A stretch of 64,000 nucleotides of DNA from Vibrio sp. HDW18 (GCF_011306175.1 NZ_CP049913.1:186001-250000), one strand, 5' to 3'; positions 50,353 to 60,910 are shown, counted from the first letter of the stretch. Notes: generated by a model from the sequence alone, not told the origin. Translations and numbers: made by a program.

Positions 50353-52140
50353 ATGGATAACCAAAAACAGCGCAGTTTAAATCTGTGGCTCAAACAGCAA
50401 AGTCAACGTGCTAAACGCTGGCTTGTCATCGCCGTAGGATTGGGCGTGTTATCAAGCCTACTTCTCGTGGCACAAGCGGCGCTGCTTGCCTCGATCTTGC
50501 ATCAACTGATCATTGAACAAATCGATAAACAGTTGCTGATCCCACACTTTTTCGGCTTAACACTGCTGATTGCACTGCGTGCCCTCTGCGCTTGGGGACG
50601 TGAAATCGCCGGCTTTCGCTGCGGTGAAGAGATCCGTCGTTATATCCGTCAATTAATTCTCGATAAGCTGCGGGAGCTGGGGCCGGCTTACATTAAAGGC
50701 AAGCCAGCGGGCGCGTGGGCAACTTTGCTATTAGAGCAAGTCGAGCAGTTGCACGACTTCTTTGCACGTTACCTACCACAAATGGCGCTGGCCGTACTGG
50801 TACCGTTCGTGATCTTGGTGGTCGTACTCCCGGTCAATTGGGCGGCTGGATTAATTTTTCTGATCACGGCACCGTTAGTGCCGCTGTTTATGGCCTTAGT
50901 CGGCATCAAAGCGGCAGAGGCGAGCCGTAAAAACTTTAAAGCACTACAACGCTTATCAGGCCATTTTTACGATCGCCTGCAAGCGCTCACCACGATCCGC
51001 CTGTTTGATCGCACTGGCGCAGAAACCGAGCAAATGCGAGCGGCATCGGAAGTGTTTCGTCACCGCACCATGGATGTATTGCGTATTGCGTTTCTCTCCT
51101 CGGCGGTACTGGAGTTTTTTACCTCAATCTCGATTGCGCTAACTGCGGTCTATTTCGGCTTTAGTTATATTGGAGAGCTGAATTTTGGCTACTACGGTGC
51201 CAGCGTAACCCTGTTTGCTGGACTGTTTGTGCTGATTTTAGCACCGGAGTTTTATCAGCCACTGCGTGATCTCGGCGCTTATTACCACGCCAAGCAGCAA
51301 GCGGTCGGAGCGGCAGAATCGATTGTCGATTTTCTCCACACAGAGGTTGCCGCGCTGCACAGTGGCCAGCAAACGCTCGCGGCCGAGCAAGCCATTGAAA
51401 TCGTCGCCGATCAACTGATCGTACTTAGCCCGCAAGGTCAACGTTTAGCCGGACCACTCTCTTTTACCCTACAAGCGGGCGAAACCAGCGCCTTGGTAGG
51501 GCCAAGTGGCGCAGGCAAAACCAGTTTAATCAATACCATTTTGGGCTTTATGCCCTACCAAGGTAGCTTAACCATCAACGGTATTGAACTGCGTGAATTA
51601 GATCATGCGCAGTGGCGACAAACCATCAGTTGGGTCGGCCAAAATCCGCTACTACTGCACGGCAGCATTCGTGACAATGTCACTCTCGGTAAGCAGGAGA
51701 TCACTGAACAACAACTGAATCAAGCGCTGCAATCCGCTTATGCGACCGACTTTGTGGCACAGCATGGTTTAGACTATTCCATCAGTGATCGCTCACAAGG
51801 TCTATCGGTAGGCCAAGCTCAGCGCTTGGCTTTAGCGCGTGCCATGTTACAAAATGGCCGCTTCTGGCTACTCGATGAGCCAACCGCTAGCTTAGATGCT
51901 CGTAGCGAGCAATATGTGATGCGTGGACTGAAGCACAGTATTCAACAGCACACCGCTTTATTGGTGACTCATCAGTTACAGCCACTGCACACGGTCGAGC
52001 AAATTTTAGTGATGGAACATGGCCTACTGGTGCAAACCGGCCATTTTGATCAATTAAGCCAACAAACGGGCTTATTTGCCACTCTGCTCGCGGCCAACCA
52101 AGCACAACAAATCGCGGCTCAAGGGGATCTCGATGCGTGA
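50353..52140 (+). CDS. cydD: Cysteine/glutathione ABC transporter CydD
   Basis: This 595-residue half-transporter has an N-terminal six-helix membrane domain, then an ATPase domain. Walker A is GPSGAGKTS, the signature region is LSVGQAQRLALARAM and Walker B is FWLLDEPTA. With CydC it exports cysteine and glutathione and is needed to assemble cytochrome bd. The signature reads LSVGQ, the usual CydD variation. It overlaps cydC by 8 bases. The start ATG is at 50353. Confidence 0.93.
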   Translation: MDNQKQRSLNLWLKQQSQRAKRWLVIAVGLGVLSSLLLVAQAALLASILHQLIIEQIDKQLLIPHFFGLTLLIALRALCAWGREIAGFRCGEEIRRYIRQLILDKLRELGPAYIKGKPAGAWATLLLEQVEQLHDFFARYLPQMALAVLVPFVILVVVLPVNWAAGLIFLITAPLVPLFMALVGIKAAEASRKNFKALQRLSGHFYDRLQALTTIRLFDRTGAETEQMRAASEVFRHRTMDVLRIAFLSSAVLEFFTSISIALTAVYFGFSYIGELNFGYYGASVTLFAGLFVLILAPEFYQPLRDLGAYYHAKQQAVGAAESIVDFLHTEVAALHSGQQTLAAEQAIEIVADQLIVLSPQGQRLAGPLSFTLQAGETSALVGPSGAGKTSLINTILGFMPYQGSLTINGIELRELDHAQWRQTISWVGQNPLLLHGSIRDNVTLGKQEITEQQLNQALQSAYATDFVAQHGLDYSISDRSQGLSVGQAQRLALARAMLQNGRFWLLDEPTASLDARSEQYVMRGLKHSIQQHTALLVTHQLQPLHTVEQILVMEHGLLVQTGHFDQLSQQTGLFATLLAANQAQQIAAQGDLDA

Positions 52141-53853
52141 ATTGCTACCTTACCTAAAATTGTATAAAAAACATGCTTTCAGCTTAACCCTTGGTATCCT
52201 ACTCGCACTGCTCACCCTACTCGCTTCAATTGGCTTGTTAACCCTGTCCGGCTGGTTTTTATCGGCAGCCGCCGTCGCAGGATTAAGCATTGCCAGAGAA
52301 ACCTTTAACTACATGTTACCCGGTGCCTTTGTGCGCGGCTTTGCCATGGGGCGTACTGCAGGCCGTTGGGGAGAACGTGTGGTTAGCCACAACGCGACCT
52401 TCAAACTGCTGACCGATTTGCGAGTGTATTTCTTTACCAAACTTACCCCACTGATCCCTGGACGCTTAAGCGCAGTACGTGATGCAGATATGCTTAACCG
52501 CATCGTGGCCGATGTTGATGCCATGGATCACGTTTATCTACGTTTAATCAGCCCAGTCACCGTCGCGGTATTAGGGATTGGTGCGCTCACCAGCCTTATT
52601 GCTTGGTTTGATCGTGAACTCGGCATCACACTAGGCGCGCTGCTGTTAGTGATCATCGTGCTATGGCCAACGCTGTTCTACCACTTAGGTAATCGCAACG
52701 GCCAGCAGCTCACTCAGCATAAAGCCGAACTGCGTATCCGTACGCTCGATTGGTTACAAGGGTATAGTGAATTAACTATTTTTGGTGCAGAAGCTCACTA
52801 TCGCCAAGCGATCTTACGCATTCAAGATAAACTGCTACTCAATCAAGCGATGAATGCAAAAATTTCAGGATTAGCTCAATCACTACTGCTACTGGCGAAT
52901 GGCTGGACATTAGTACTCATGCTGTGGCTAGCCGCCGATGGGGTGGGTGGACGCGCGCCCGATCCACTGATCGCACTGGTCGCGTTTGCCACACTAGCCA
53001 GCGTAGAATTACTGATGCCAATGGCAATGGCATTCCAGCATTTAGGCCAAACCCTGACTTCGGCTCGTCGGCTGAATGAAATTATTCTCGCTAAGCCGGA
53101 AGTTGAATTTGCGCCACACTCAGCCGCGCACAATGGGCAGTACGATATCGCTTTGCAAAGCGTGAGTTTTGCTTACCAAGCTCAGCAGCCTAATACGATC
53201 GATAACCTAAGTTTAACCCTGAACACAGGGCAAAAAGTGGCGATCGTCGGTCAAACTGGCTCAGGTAAATCGACGTTAATTCAGTTAATTTGCCGTTATT
53301 GGGATGTAGACTGCGGGCAAATTACCATCGGGGGTAGCGATATTCGCCAATGGTCAGAAAGCGACTTGCGCGCGGCAATCAGCGTGGTCAGTCAGCGAGT
53401 GGATATTCTCAACGGTACACTGCGGGATAATCTGATCTTAGCCAAACCCAGCGCAAGCGATGAGCAGTTAAGCCAACTTCTGCAACAGGTAGGATTGGAT
53501 CAACTGCTAGAAGATACCGCGCTCAATACTTGGCTGGGAGACGGCGGTCGTCAGCTGTCGGGGGGGAGAGACGGCGGATCGGCATTGCTCGCGCTCTATT
53601 GCATAATGCGCCGATTTTATTACTCGATGAGCCAACCGAAGGCTTAGACAAACAGACTGAGCAGCAAATCATGCAACTGCTGCAAGCGCATTTCGCCGAA
53701 AAAACCGTGCTATTGATCACCCATCGGCTGGTTAATCTTGAGCAGATGGATGCGATTGCGCTCATTGAGCACGGCCAGTTAGTCGAATATGGTCATCACC
53801 ATGATCTGCTTGCCAAGCAAGGCCGCTACCATCAATTAACTCAAACCCTGTAA
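52133..53853 (+). pseudogene. cydC: CydC, frameshifted at a run of seven G in the ABC signature
   Basis: The frame from 52133 translates as CydC to residue 478 (RQLSGG) and then goes out of frame, ending at 53647 (504 residues). The proper continuation GERRRIGIARALLHN...LLLDEPTEGLD runs in the next frame to 53853. The break is at 53560-53566, seven G. Eight G would give SGGERRR and restore an intact CydC of 573 residues, exactly the E. coli length. Without it the Walker B and D-loop are lost. Sequencing error, a true null mutation, a phase-variable tract or slippage rescue are all possible. CydC pairs with CydD, whose own frame is intact. Confidence 0.85.
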
Positions 53854-53865
53854 GCTTATAAAAAA

Positions 53866-53900
53866 TCCCTAAAGGCTTTGATTAATCAGCCTTTAGGGAC
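53866..53900. terminator. Bidirectional terminator between cydC and serC
   Basis: TCCCTAAAGGCT / AGCCTTTAGGGA stem with a ten-base loop. The minus side ends in TTTTTT and serves serC. Confidence 0.88.
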
Positions 53901-53964
53901 CCATCATTTTTGCAAGTCATCCGCTAGAGTGATCGATTAGCTTAGTGATCGCGTCAATGCGAAA

Positions 53965-55059
53965 TTAAGCATATTGCTCAGCAAACTCACGCATAAAATC
54001 AACCAAGGCTTGTACACCTTGCAATGGCATCGCGTTGTAGATCGAAGCTCGCATGCCTCCCACCACTCGGTGGCCTTTCAACGAAACCAGCCCACGTGCT
54101 TGCGCCAATTCCAAGAAAGTGTTGTCCAATTCCGGTTTCGCCAGTTGGAAAGGCACGTTCATCAATGAACGGTTGGCGGGGTGAATATTATTACGATAAA
54201 AATCCGAACTATCGATATAGTCGTACAGCAGTGCAGCCTTCGCGCGGTTGACTTGCTCAATCGCTCGCACGCCACCTTGCGCTTTCAACCACTGAAATAC
54301 TAACCCAGAAAGGTACCAAGCAAACGTTGGCGGAGTATTGAACATTGAGTCTTGCTCAGCCAAAATCTTGTAATTAAGCACGCCCGGTAGTAAATCACTG
54401 GCCAGATCTAACAAATCATCACGCACAATCGCAATACAGATCCCAGCCGGGCCGATATTTTTTTGCGCTCCCGCATAAATGACGCCGTACTGCGACACAT
54501 CGATTTCACGAGACAAAATGGTCGATGACATATCGGCGACAATCGGTTTATCGGTTACCGGTAAATCGTTAATCTCAATCCCATCAATCGTTTCGTTAGG
54601 ACAAAAATGCACATAAGCAGCGTGCTCAGCAATGCGCCATTCGCTGGCCGGTAACACCGCAACTTTGCCCTCTTTTTCGATTTTGGCATCGAAAACATCT
54701 ACCGAGCAGTATTTTCTCGCTTCTTTAACCGCACTAGCGGCCCAATAACCCGCATCAATATAGGTTGCAGTCTGCGCCGATCCTAATAAGTTGAGCGGTA
54801 CTGCAGCAAATTGCGCCCGTGCCCCACCTTGGCAAAACAGCACTTTGTAATTGTCTGGAATGTTGAGAAGATCGCGCAAATCACGCTCTGCCTGTTCGGC
54901 AACTTGAATAAATGGCTTACTGCGATGGCTGATCTCCATCACCGAAGTACCGAGGTGATTCCAGTTTACCAACTCTGCTTGCGCTTGCAGCATGACCGCC
55001 TTAGGCAAGGCAGCTGGGCCAGCGCTAAAGTTGTAAACCGTATCGGTATTGTGCTCCAT
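53965..55059 (-). CDS. serC: Phosphoserine aminotransferase
   Basis: This 364-residue PLP enzyme has [11 protein letters not shown] at the start, [10 protein letters not shown] and the PLP lysine in [12 protein letters not shown]. It makes phosphoserine from 3-phosphohydroxypyruvate and also serves in pyridoxal phosphate synthesis. The ATG at 55059 is preferred to the longer frame, which would run through the terminator upstream. Confidence 0.96.
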   Translation of the reverse strand: MEHNTDTVYNFSAGPAALPKAVMLQAQAELVNWNHLGTSVMEISHRSKPFIQVAEQAERDLRDLLNIPDNYKVLFCQGGARAQFAAVPLNLLGSAQTATYIDAGYWAASAVKEARKYCSVDVFDAKIEKEGKVAVLPASEWRIAEHAAYVHFCPNETIDGIEINDLPVTDKPIVADMSSTILSREIDVSQYGVIYAGAQKNIGPAGICIAIVRDDLLDLASDLLPGVLNYKILAEQDSMFNTPPTFAWYLSGLVFQWLKAQGGVRAIEQVNRAKAALLYDYIDSSDFYRNNIHPANRSLMNVPFQLAKPELDNTFLELAQARGLVSLKGHRVVGGMRASIYNAMPLQGVQALVDFMREFAEQYA

Positions 55060-55127
55060 GTGTTGTTTGCTCCTGCTAACGAAAAGTGTTGTGATTAATA
55101 CCACTTTTTCCCGCAGATAAAAAGCGC

Positions 55128-55153
55128 GAAAAGAGACCTTACGGCCTCTTTTC
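55128..55153 (-). terminator. Terminator after the YdgA-like gene
   Basis: Read on the minus strand, AGAGGCC / GGTCTCT stem with a four-base loop is followed by TTTTC. Confidence 0.75.
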
Positions 55154-55179
55154 ATCAGCCAACAATCGTCAGCAACAAG

Positions 55180-56445
55180 CTAGCCTTGCGACATCAACAG
55201 CGGCATGAGCAACATCATTAATGGCATGGTTTTTCCGCTTGGGAACACCACGTTACCGTCTTTAATTTCGGCTTGCAACGTATAACCTTGCTCATTTTGA
55301 GTCATCATCTCCATCATGACCAATTGATCCACCGCCTGCTGAATGAAAGGAAAACTTTCGGCCAGCTGATGAGAGACGAACGTTTTGCTTTGCCCGGTTA
55401 AGGCTGGGATCACCGCTAATGGATCTTGCAACAGATTTTGTGTGCCTTCTGGCACCGCGAGTCGCCAATCAGAGGTGACATGACCACCCGCAATTTTGGC
55501 GGTAAATTTATCAATCGCGATAAAAAAACCTTGCTGAAACAAGGCATCGACTTGAGGCAGAATTTGTGCGATGTCTTGCTCACTCATTTCTGGAGCATTT
55601 TGATACAGTTGAGATAGCGCCTTAGTCGCCTCGGTATCGAGATCACCCAGCGTAAAATCTAGCCCAATATCCTGCCATTCCCCTTCACTATATTGCAGTT
55701 TAGCAATCTGCATTTGATGGGCGGTCGTAAAACGAGTCAGCGTTTTATCCAACGCAGAAGTAAAATGGTAGGCAAAACCATCCAGATCCAGTTCGGTTTG
55801 GCCTGCTTGATTGACGCTCAGTTTACCCAGTTTGAAATTCTGCGCACCGAGCCACAAGCCATCACTCTCTTTACCTTGTCCCTCTAGCGTCAATTGGCTC
55901 AACACCATTTGGGCTTGATTTTCAAAATCGAACACCATGTTCGGCATGCTGAGCTGAAAGGTGATTTCCCCTAATTTCGTCACTGAGCCGGCCAGTTGCG
56001 TCGGCTCAATCATCACACTGACCGGCACTTCGCCTTGGAACATATAATTCCATTGTTCCAAATTGACGGTGTAGTCAGTATTGCCATTTAAATGCGTAGT
56101 TGAACGCATTTGCACTGGAAACAGTGGATATTGTGGCAAGGTTGAGATGGCCGCAATCCCGAACAGACCATGTTGCAGTTGGCTATCGACCAAAATTTCG
56201 CTGGGGATCCCTTCGGCTTGTAGCTGCGCAGCCAAGATAGGATCACTAATTTGATAACGGGTTTGCATGTGTGATGAGAGATAACCACGCTGATAACTTA
56301 CCAATTCCGTGCTGATCGATGAACTTTCAAAACGGTTAAGGCCCTCTTTAATCGCTGATTCGCCAATTTGCCCCACCGCCAGCGGCCAACATAACCCTAG
56401 CGCAACAGCCCCACCTACGGCACCGATTATTTTTATTGATTTCAT
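55180..56445 (-). CDS. YdgA-like DUF945 protein
   Basis: This 421-residue protein has an N-terminal membrane/signal segment (residues 5-25) and then a long beta-rich region with repeated short strands (for example WLGAQNFKLGKLSV). It matches DUF945. E. coli YdgA is a periplasmic or inner-membrane protein of unknown function. A short hydrophobic methionine-rich tail (MPLMMLLMPLLM) closes it. Confidence 0.82.
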   Translation of the reverse strand: MKSIKIIGAVGGAVALGLCWPLAVGQIGESAIKEGLNRFESSSISTELVSYQRGYLSSHMQTRYQISDPILAAQLQAEGIPSEILVDSQLQHGLFGIAAISTLPQYPLFPVQMRSTTHLNGNTDYTVNLEQWNYMFQGEVPVSVMIEPTQLAGSVTKLGEITFQLSMPNMVFDFENQAQMVLSQLTLEGQGKESDGLWLGAQNFKLGKLSVNQAGQTELDLDGFAYHFTSALDKTLTRFTTAHQMQIAKLQYSEGEWQDIGLDFTLGDLDTEATKALSQLYQNAPEMSEQDIAQILPQVDALFQQGFFIAIDKFTAKIAGGHVTSDWRLAVPEGTQNLLQDPLAVIPALTGQSKTFVSHQLAESFPFIQQAVDQLVMMEMMTQNEQGYTLQAEIKDGNVVFPSGKTMPLMMLLMPLLMSQG

Positions 56446-56649
56446 CGTCGTCTATTTCCTTGCGATTGAATCTGTGTAGTTTAGGTGACCAAACACTGAC
56501 AAGATACAAATAATTGTCAGTATTAGGGCAAACTCCTAGAAAAGTATGAAATAAATCAGAGTATTGAATTGCAACACTGTCGAACAAAAATTCTTCAACT
56601 CCGCTCCCATTTCCCTTACGCGATCCCTGCTACAGTAACCATCTAACCC

Positions 56650-58614
56650 GTGGTCAGAGAATACGTTGTGAATCGGTATGCCCTACTCATTTTAGACAAC
56701 CATCCACTGAGCGTTGCAAATTGGCGTCAAGAATTGGCGAGCTTTACTGGAAAATTCAATATCTACAGCAGCGGGTCTGTCGAAGAGGCTGAACAACAAC
56801 TCGAGTTTATAGAACAAAGTGAACAAATCGTCGCATTAGTGATCGCTAGTCATCATCCAGAGCTCAATGGGGCTGAGTTTTTGATCCGACTCGATAAAAT
56901 TACCCATACCAAATTCGCCCGCAAGGTTCTGATCAGTGGTGACGAGGATATTCAAGCCATTCTCAATGCGGTCAATGAAGGACGTTTAGATTACTGCCTA
57001 ACTCAACCGCTGCCAGAGCAAGCACTCTACAAAACCGTGATACAAGAGCTCACCTCTTTTGTGCTTGAACACGACAAAGACAATGTTCTCTCTTACAGTA
57101 CAGTACTTGATCAGCAGCGTTTATTGCGCGCGCATATCGATAATAAAATGCGCAGTTATCGTGAAGGATTCATCTCAGATTACCACCGCCTATCCGATAA
57201 TGAATTAGCCGAAAAGGTGATTGGTGCGCTGCATCAAATTTTTGCCGAGCAAGATGATACCCAAGCATGTCGCCGCTATTCGGCCCAACATCTGCTGACA
57301 AAAGAAGGCGAGCCAAATCGCTTTCTGTGGTTTATCACCGAAGGTGAAGTGGCGCTGTATAAGAAAGATGACCTTGGCCAGCAGCGTGAAGTGGTACGCC
57401 ACACCAAAGGCAATATTGTCGGTGGCATGTCATTTGTGACTGGTGAACCATCATTCTCTACCGCCATCACCTTAACCCAAACCGCCGTGATCAAGCTCGA
57501 CCGCGAGGTGTTTGCCAAAGTGATGCATAACGACACCAGCTTATTGCCCCTGTTTACCAACCTACTGTTGCGGCATTTTAATCGCCGCTTACAACGTAGC
57601 ATTACCACCAAACTCGAGCTGCAAAAAACCCTCGACTCACTCGAATCGGCCCATCAGCAATTAATGGAACGCGAAAAGATGGCCATGCTCGGTCAATTAG
57701 TCGCGGGGGTGGCTCATGAACTGAACAATCCGGTGGCGGCCATATTACGTGGCACCGAAACCCTCTCAAACCATATTGGCCATCTGCTCAATGAAGAACA
57801 ACGTACCCAAATCGAATTAGGGGCCAATTTATTGCGCCAAGCAATGCAAGCGCGCCCCATATCCACCTCACAAGAACGCAGCAAAGCCAAACAGTTAGAA
57901 ACCATCATTCATCATCGACTATTGGCCAAAAAAATGGTCAAACTGGCTCTCGATGACAATCAAAACTTCATCCAACTCGCCAAAAGCGATCCTGAAACGG
58001 CACAAAAACAGCTCGAACAATTAGAAAGCTACCATCTCACGGGGAGTACCTTGCGCTCCATTCAAGTCTGTGCACAGCGTATTGCCGATATGGTCAAAAG
58101 CCTAAAAGGCTATGCAAGGCCGGACGATGAAACCTATCGCTTAACCGATATTCATGAAGGAATAGAAGATACATTGGTCATCTTCGAAAATCGCTTGAAA
58201 CGACACACGGTAGAAAAAGAATACGCCGCACTGCCACTGATGTATTGCTTACCCATCGCGTTACAACAAGTGTGGACCAATCTAATTTCCAATGCGATTG
58301 ATGCATTTCCTGAACATGGTCGATTACGGATTGAAACCGAGCAACAGTATTATCAAGATCAACAATACGCCGTGATCCACATTACTGACAACGGATGTGG
58401 CATTCCAGCACAACTCACCGAGCAGATTTTTGCCCTCAACTATACCACCAAGCGCGAAGGTAACTTTGGGCTTGGTATTGGTCTGTCGGTATGCCAACAG
58501 ATCATTCAACAACATCAAGGTTGGATTGAGGTCAAATCTGAGCCCAACCAATACACCAGCATGACCGTGTGGCTTCCTTTAGTCGCACCGAAGTTGGCCA
58601 GGAGCAAGTCATGA
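56650..58614 (+). CDS. Histidine kinase with degenerate receiver and cNMP-type sensor domain
   Basis: The 654-residue cytosolic protein runs receiver-like (about 8-140), cyclic-nucleotide-binding-like (about 200-310), coiled coil (320-345), HisKA with H356 in AGVAHELNNP, and an ATPase domain with N box VWTNLISNAID, G1 DNGCGIP and G2 GLGIGL. The receiver lacks its phospho-acceptor: the position four before P70 is A66, and the conserved lysine reads Q119 (LTQPL). The start may be GTG 56650 or GTG 56668. It overlaps the next response regulator by 4 bases, so that protein is its likely target. Confidence 0.85.
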   Translation: MVREYVVNRYALLILDNHPLSVANWRQELASFTGKFNIYSSGSVEEAEQQLEFIEQSEQIVALVIASHHPELNGAEFLIRLDKITHTKFARKVLISGDEDIQAILNAVNEGRLDYCLTQPLPEQALYKTVIQELTSFVLEHDKDNVLSYSTVLDQQRLLRAHIDNKMRSYREGFISDYHRLSDNELAEKVIGALHQIFAEQDDTQACRRYSAQHLLTKEGEPNRFLWFITEGEVALYKKDDLGQQREVVRHTKGNIVGGMSFVTGEPSFSTAITLTQTAVIKLDREVFAKVMHNDTSLLPLFTNLLLRHFNRRLQRSITTKLELQKTLDSLESAHQQLMEREKMAMLGQLVAGVAHELNNPVAAILRGTETLSNHIGHLLNEEQRTQIELGANLLRQAMQARPISTSQERSKAKQLETIIHHRLLAKKMVKLALDDNQNFIQLAKSDPETAQKQLEQLESYHLTGSTLRSIQVCAQRIADMVKSLKGYARPDDETYRLTDIHEGIEDTLVIFENRLKRHTVEKEYAALPLMYCLPIALQQVWTNLISNAIDAFPEHGRLRIETEQQYYQDQQYAVIHITDNGCGIPAQLTEQIFALNYTTKREGNFGLGIGLSVCQQIIQQHQGWIEVKSEPNQYTSMTVWLPLVAPKLARSKS

Positions 58615-59108
58615 ACAAATATCTGATTTTATGTGTAGATGATGAACGAGAAGTGCTCGACAGCGTGGTGCAAGATCTCGACTGTTTCGAACAGCACTTT
58701 ATTATTGAAGCAGCACAATCGGTGGCAGAAGCCAAATCGGTGATTGAAGATTATCGAGATGAACAGGTCGCGTTGGCGTTAATTCTGTGCGATCACATTA
58801 TGCCAGAGCAGACTGGGATCCAATTTTTGATTGAATTAAATCAAGATGTGGATACCGCTAAAACGCGCAAAATGTTACTCACTGGCCAAGCAGGACTGGA
58901 AGACACGGTACAAGCGGTTAATCATGCCAGCCTACACTTCTATATTGCTAAACCGTGGCAAGGTGAACAATTGCGACAAGTGGTCAAAGAGCAGCTCACG
59001 CACTATGTGATTGCCAACGAAAGTGATCTAATGCCTTGGATCCAGATTTTGGACGCTGAAAAAATCCTCAATGCGATTGCAGCAAAACGGATGAGCTTTG
59101 GTGAGTAG
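58611..59108 (+). CDS. Response regulator paired with the upstream kinase
   Basis: This 165-residue protein is a single receiver with the acidic pair DDE (10-12), phospho-acceptor D61 in LCDHIMPEQTG, threonine in LLTGQ and lysine K114 in IAKPW. There is no DNA-binding output domain; only a short C-terminal helix tail follows. It starts inside the kinase stop (ATGA) with AGGAG before it, so co-translation is expected. It likely acts through protein contact or by shuttling phosphate. Confidence 0.92.
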   Translation: MNKYLILCVDDEREVLDSVVQDLDCFEQHFIIEAAQSVAEAKSVIEDYRDEQVALALILCDHIMPEQTGIQFLIELNQDVDTAKTRKMLLTGQAGLEDTVQAVNHASLHFYIAKPWQGEQLRQVVKEQLTHYVIANESDLMPWIQILDAEKILNAIAAKRMSFGE

Positions 59109-59308
59109 CGTCAATACGAATTTGGCACCTAATTTGCTTAAATTTCATCTAAACGACAAAACTCTGACATTTTTTGATAGTAGCTTGATACATCAATGCT
59201 TTATGATGTCAAACCATGAACCCGGAGCCGATGTATGGCTTCAGCCGCTGCCTATTTTTGTCAGCTGCGGCCTTGGAATTAATCTGAAGAGATAGGTTTA
59301 TCTTAATT

Positions 59309-59857
59309 ATGCGTAAAACAATCCTGGTAACTGCACTACTTCTTGGCGCAGGTTCAGCGGTAGCTCAAGGTGAGCGTGATAACCGCGCAGTAATGAGTAA
59401 CTTTAGTTATGACTACCTAGAAGCACGTATCGGCGCTAGCCCTATGACTTTTGGTGCTGCGATGAGCCGCTCTATTCATCCCAATGCGCACGCAATTGCT
59501 CGGATCGACTCAGAGTTTGAAAGTGATTTCGACCTTGCTGCAGGACTGGGCTTCCACGCTCCAGTCAACAACTGGGCTGATTTGACTGGTGAAATGTTAT
59601 TTCGCTTAGTTGATGATCGTAAACGCTCTAGCGCTGATACCGGAATGGAACTGAATATCGGTATTCGCCAATGGTTAGGTCCACAACTCGAAGTGGGTGG
59701 CAAAGCAGGTTATGTCTCGATTGATAATAATGACGACTGGTTAGGCTCAGTGTATGCTCGCTTCCATGCCACCGAACTGTTTGCACTCGGAGCCGAAGCG
59801 CGCTTTAACGATTTTTATAACGATCAGGTGATGTTTACTGCTCGCTTTAATTTTTAA
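59309..59857 (+). CDS. Small outer-membrane beta-barrel protein
   Basis: This 182-residue protein has a signal peptide (MRKTILVTALLLGAGSAVA, cleaved before Q20) and about eight amphipathic strands with a C-terminal phenylalanine (MFTARFNF), typical for BAM recognition. I see no further motif, so function is unknown. It stands alone with its own terminator. Confidence 0.82.
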   Translation: MRKTILVTALLLGAGSAVAQGERDNRAVMSNFSYDYLEARIGASPMTFGAAMSRSIHPNAHAIARIDSEFESDFDLAAGLGFHAPVNNWADLTGEMLFRLVDDRKRSSADTGMELNIGIRQWLGPQLEVGGKAGYVSIDNNDDWLGSVYARFHATELFALGAEARFNDFYNDQVMFTARFNF

Positions 59858-59876
59858 ACAGTGACTGAATGGTAAA

Positions 59877-59912
59877 CATAAAAATAAGCCGGAATCATCC
59901 GGCTTATTTTTT
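59877..59912. terminator. Bidirectional terminator between the OMP gene and tfoX
   Basis: AAATAAGCCGGA / TCCGGCTTATTT stem with a four-base loop and T runs on both sides. Confidence 0.88.
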
Positions 59913-59936
59913 ATCTCGTTAATGGTGTCGCATGCC

Positions 59937-60530
59937 TTACCGTAGCTGGCAACTTTCCAACAACTGACGCTTACGTGGCTCTTGCAGCAATTTCCAATGA
60001 ATACTCTCAATCGCACCGGCAAACTTCCACAACAACTTCACATCAACATCACTGCCATAAGCCTGGCGCACTTTATTAAACACCGCTGGTGCACCTAACT
60101 TGATAAAGGTTTCAACATCATCGATACCGGCTTTTTTTACCATACGTTCTAAGGTGAGTTGCATATTGGGTAAATCACGTAGCCGGCGGCTAGCGACTGA
60201 ACGTTGAAACTCACGCTGGACCACCGAAAATTGAATAGAGCGCTCGATGATCGAATCTAACTCTGGGTAATTTTGCTCATAGAGATCGGTAATATCATAA
60301 TAATTCACCGTCGCCGTAGTCTGTTTTTTGACATGGCGATATTTTTCACAACCTAAATCAATCAGTTCTGGGTCTAACTCCTCGCAACCACGGATAAAAA
60401 TACGTTCTTCACTGACCAACACGTACATCGCATCGTGCTGAAATAATCCAATACCACCAAACATCGAACGTCTTTGATATGCACCAAACTTAGTTATGTA
60501 ATTTAAAAACTGTTGCTCATTCATATCCAT
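59937..60530 (-). CDS. tfoX: Natural competence regulator TfoX
   Basis: The protein of about 197 residues has the TfoX N-terminal domain (RRSMFGGIGLFQHDAMYVLV) and C-terminal domain (LRDLPNMQLTLERMVKKAGI and GAPAVFNKVRQAYG). In V. cholerae TfoX, induced by chitin, turns on the DNA-uptake pilus and type VI secretion. Starts at 60530 and 60524 are both possible after AAAGGA; a third ATG lies at 60545. The paralogue TfoY cannot be fully excluded, but the HDOD/LysO/PanP neighbourhood favours TfoX. Confidence 0.85.
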   Translation of the reverse strand: MDMNEQQFLNYITKFGAYQRRSMFGGIGLFQHDAMYVLVSEERIFIRGCEELDPELIDLGCEKYRHVKKQTTATVNYYDITDLYEQNYPELDSIIERSIQFSVVQREFQRSVASRRLRDLPNMQLTLERMVKKAGIDDVETFIKLGAPAVFNKVRQAYGSDVDVKLLWKFAGAIESIHWKLLQEPRKRQLLESCQLR

Positions 60531-60545
60531 TGATCCTTTAATCAT

Positions 60546-60910
60546 ATTCCCCGATTAAGGAAGATCACCAGATAGCAGCAATAAAGCGAAAATATGAATT
60601 TCTTAGCAAGTCTATTCGATCTTTAGTATTAGCTCGCTTTTTTTTATGCAGACAATGATAGTTAACGAAGCAAAATAAGTCCGGACTTATCTCACACTGA
60701 TGCAATTTGATCTGAGCACATTATGAGATCAGTATCACAGTGTCAATTTTTTGTTGACGCCGTCAATTAAACCGAAAGCATTCAGGCAATCAATACTATT
60801 TAGCCCTAATTCAAACCAAAGTTATTCGAGGCGTAAAAAACTTGGAACTGTTTGCTTATTTGGTTTAGCGATAGTAAAAATGCAGCTCACTTTGCTTGAT
60901 CGTGTATTTT
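60546..60910. promoter_or_regulatory. Divergent region tfoX/HDOD gene
   Basis: These 365 bases carry both promoters and the tfoX leader. TGAGA-N6-TCACA at 60724-60739 fits a CRP site (one mismatch in the left half). In V. cholerae the tfoX leader is a target of the TfoR small RNA and the promoter responds to CRP. I do not identify the TfoR pairing site. Confidence 0.5.
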
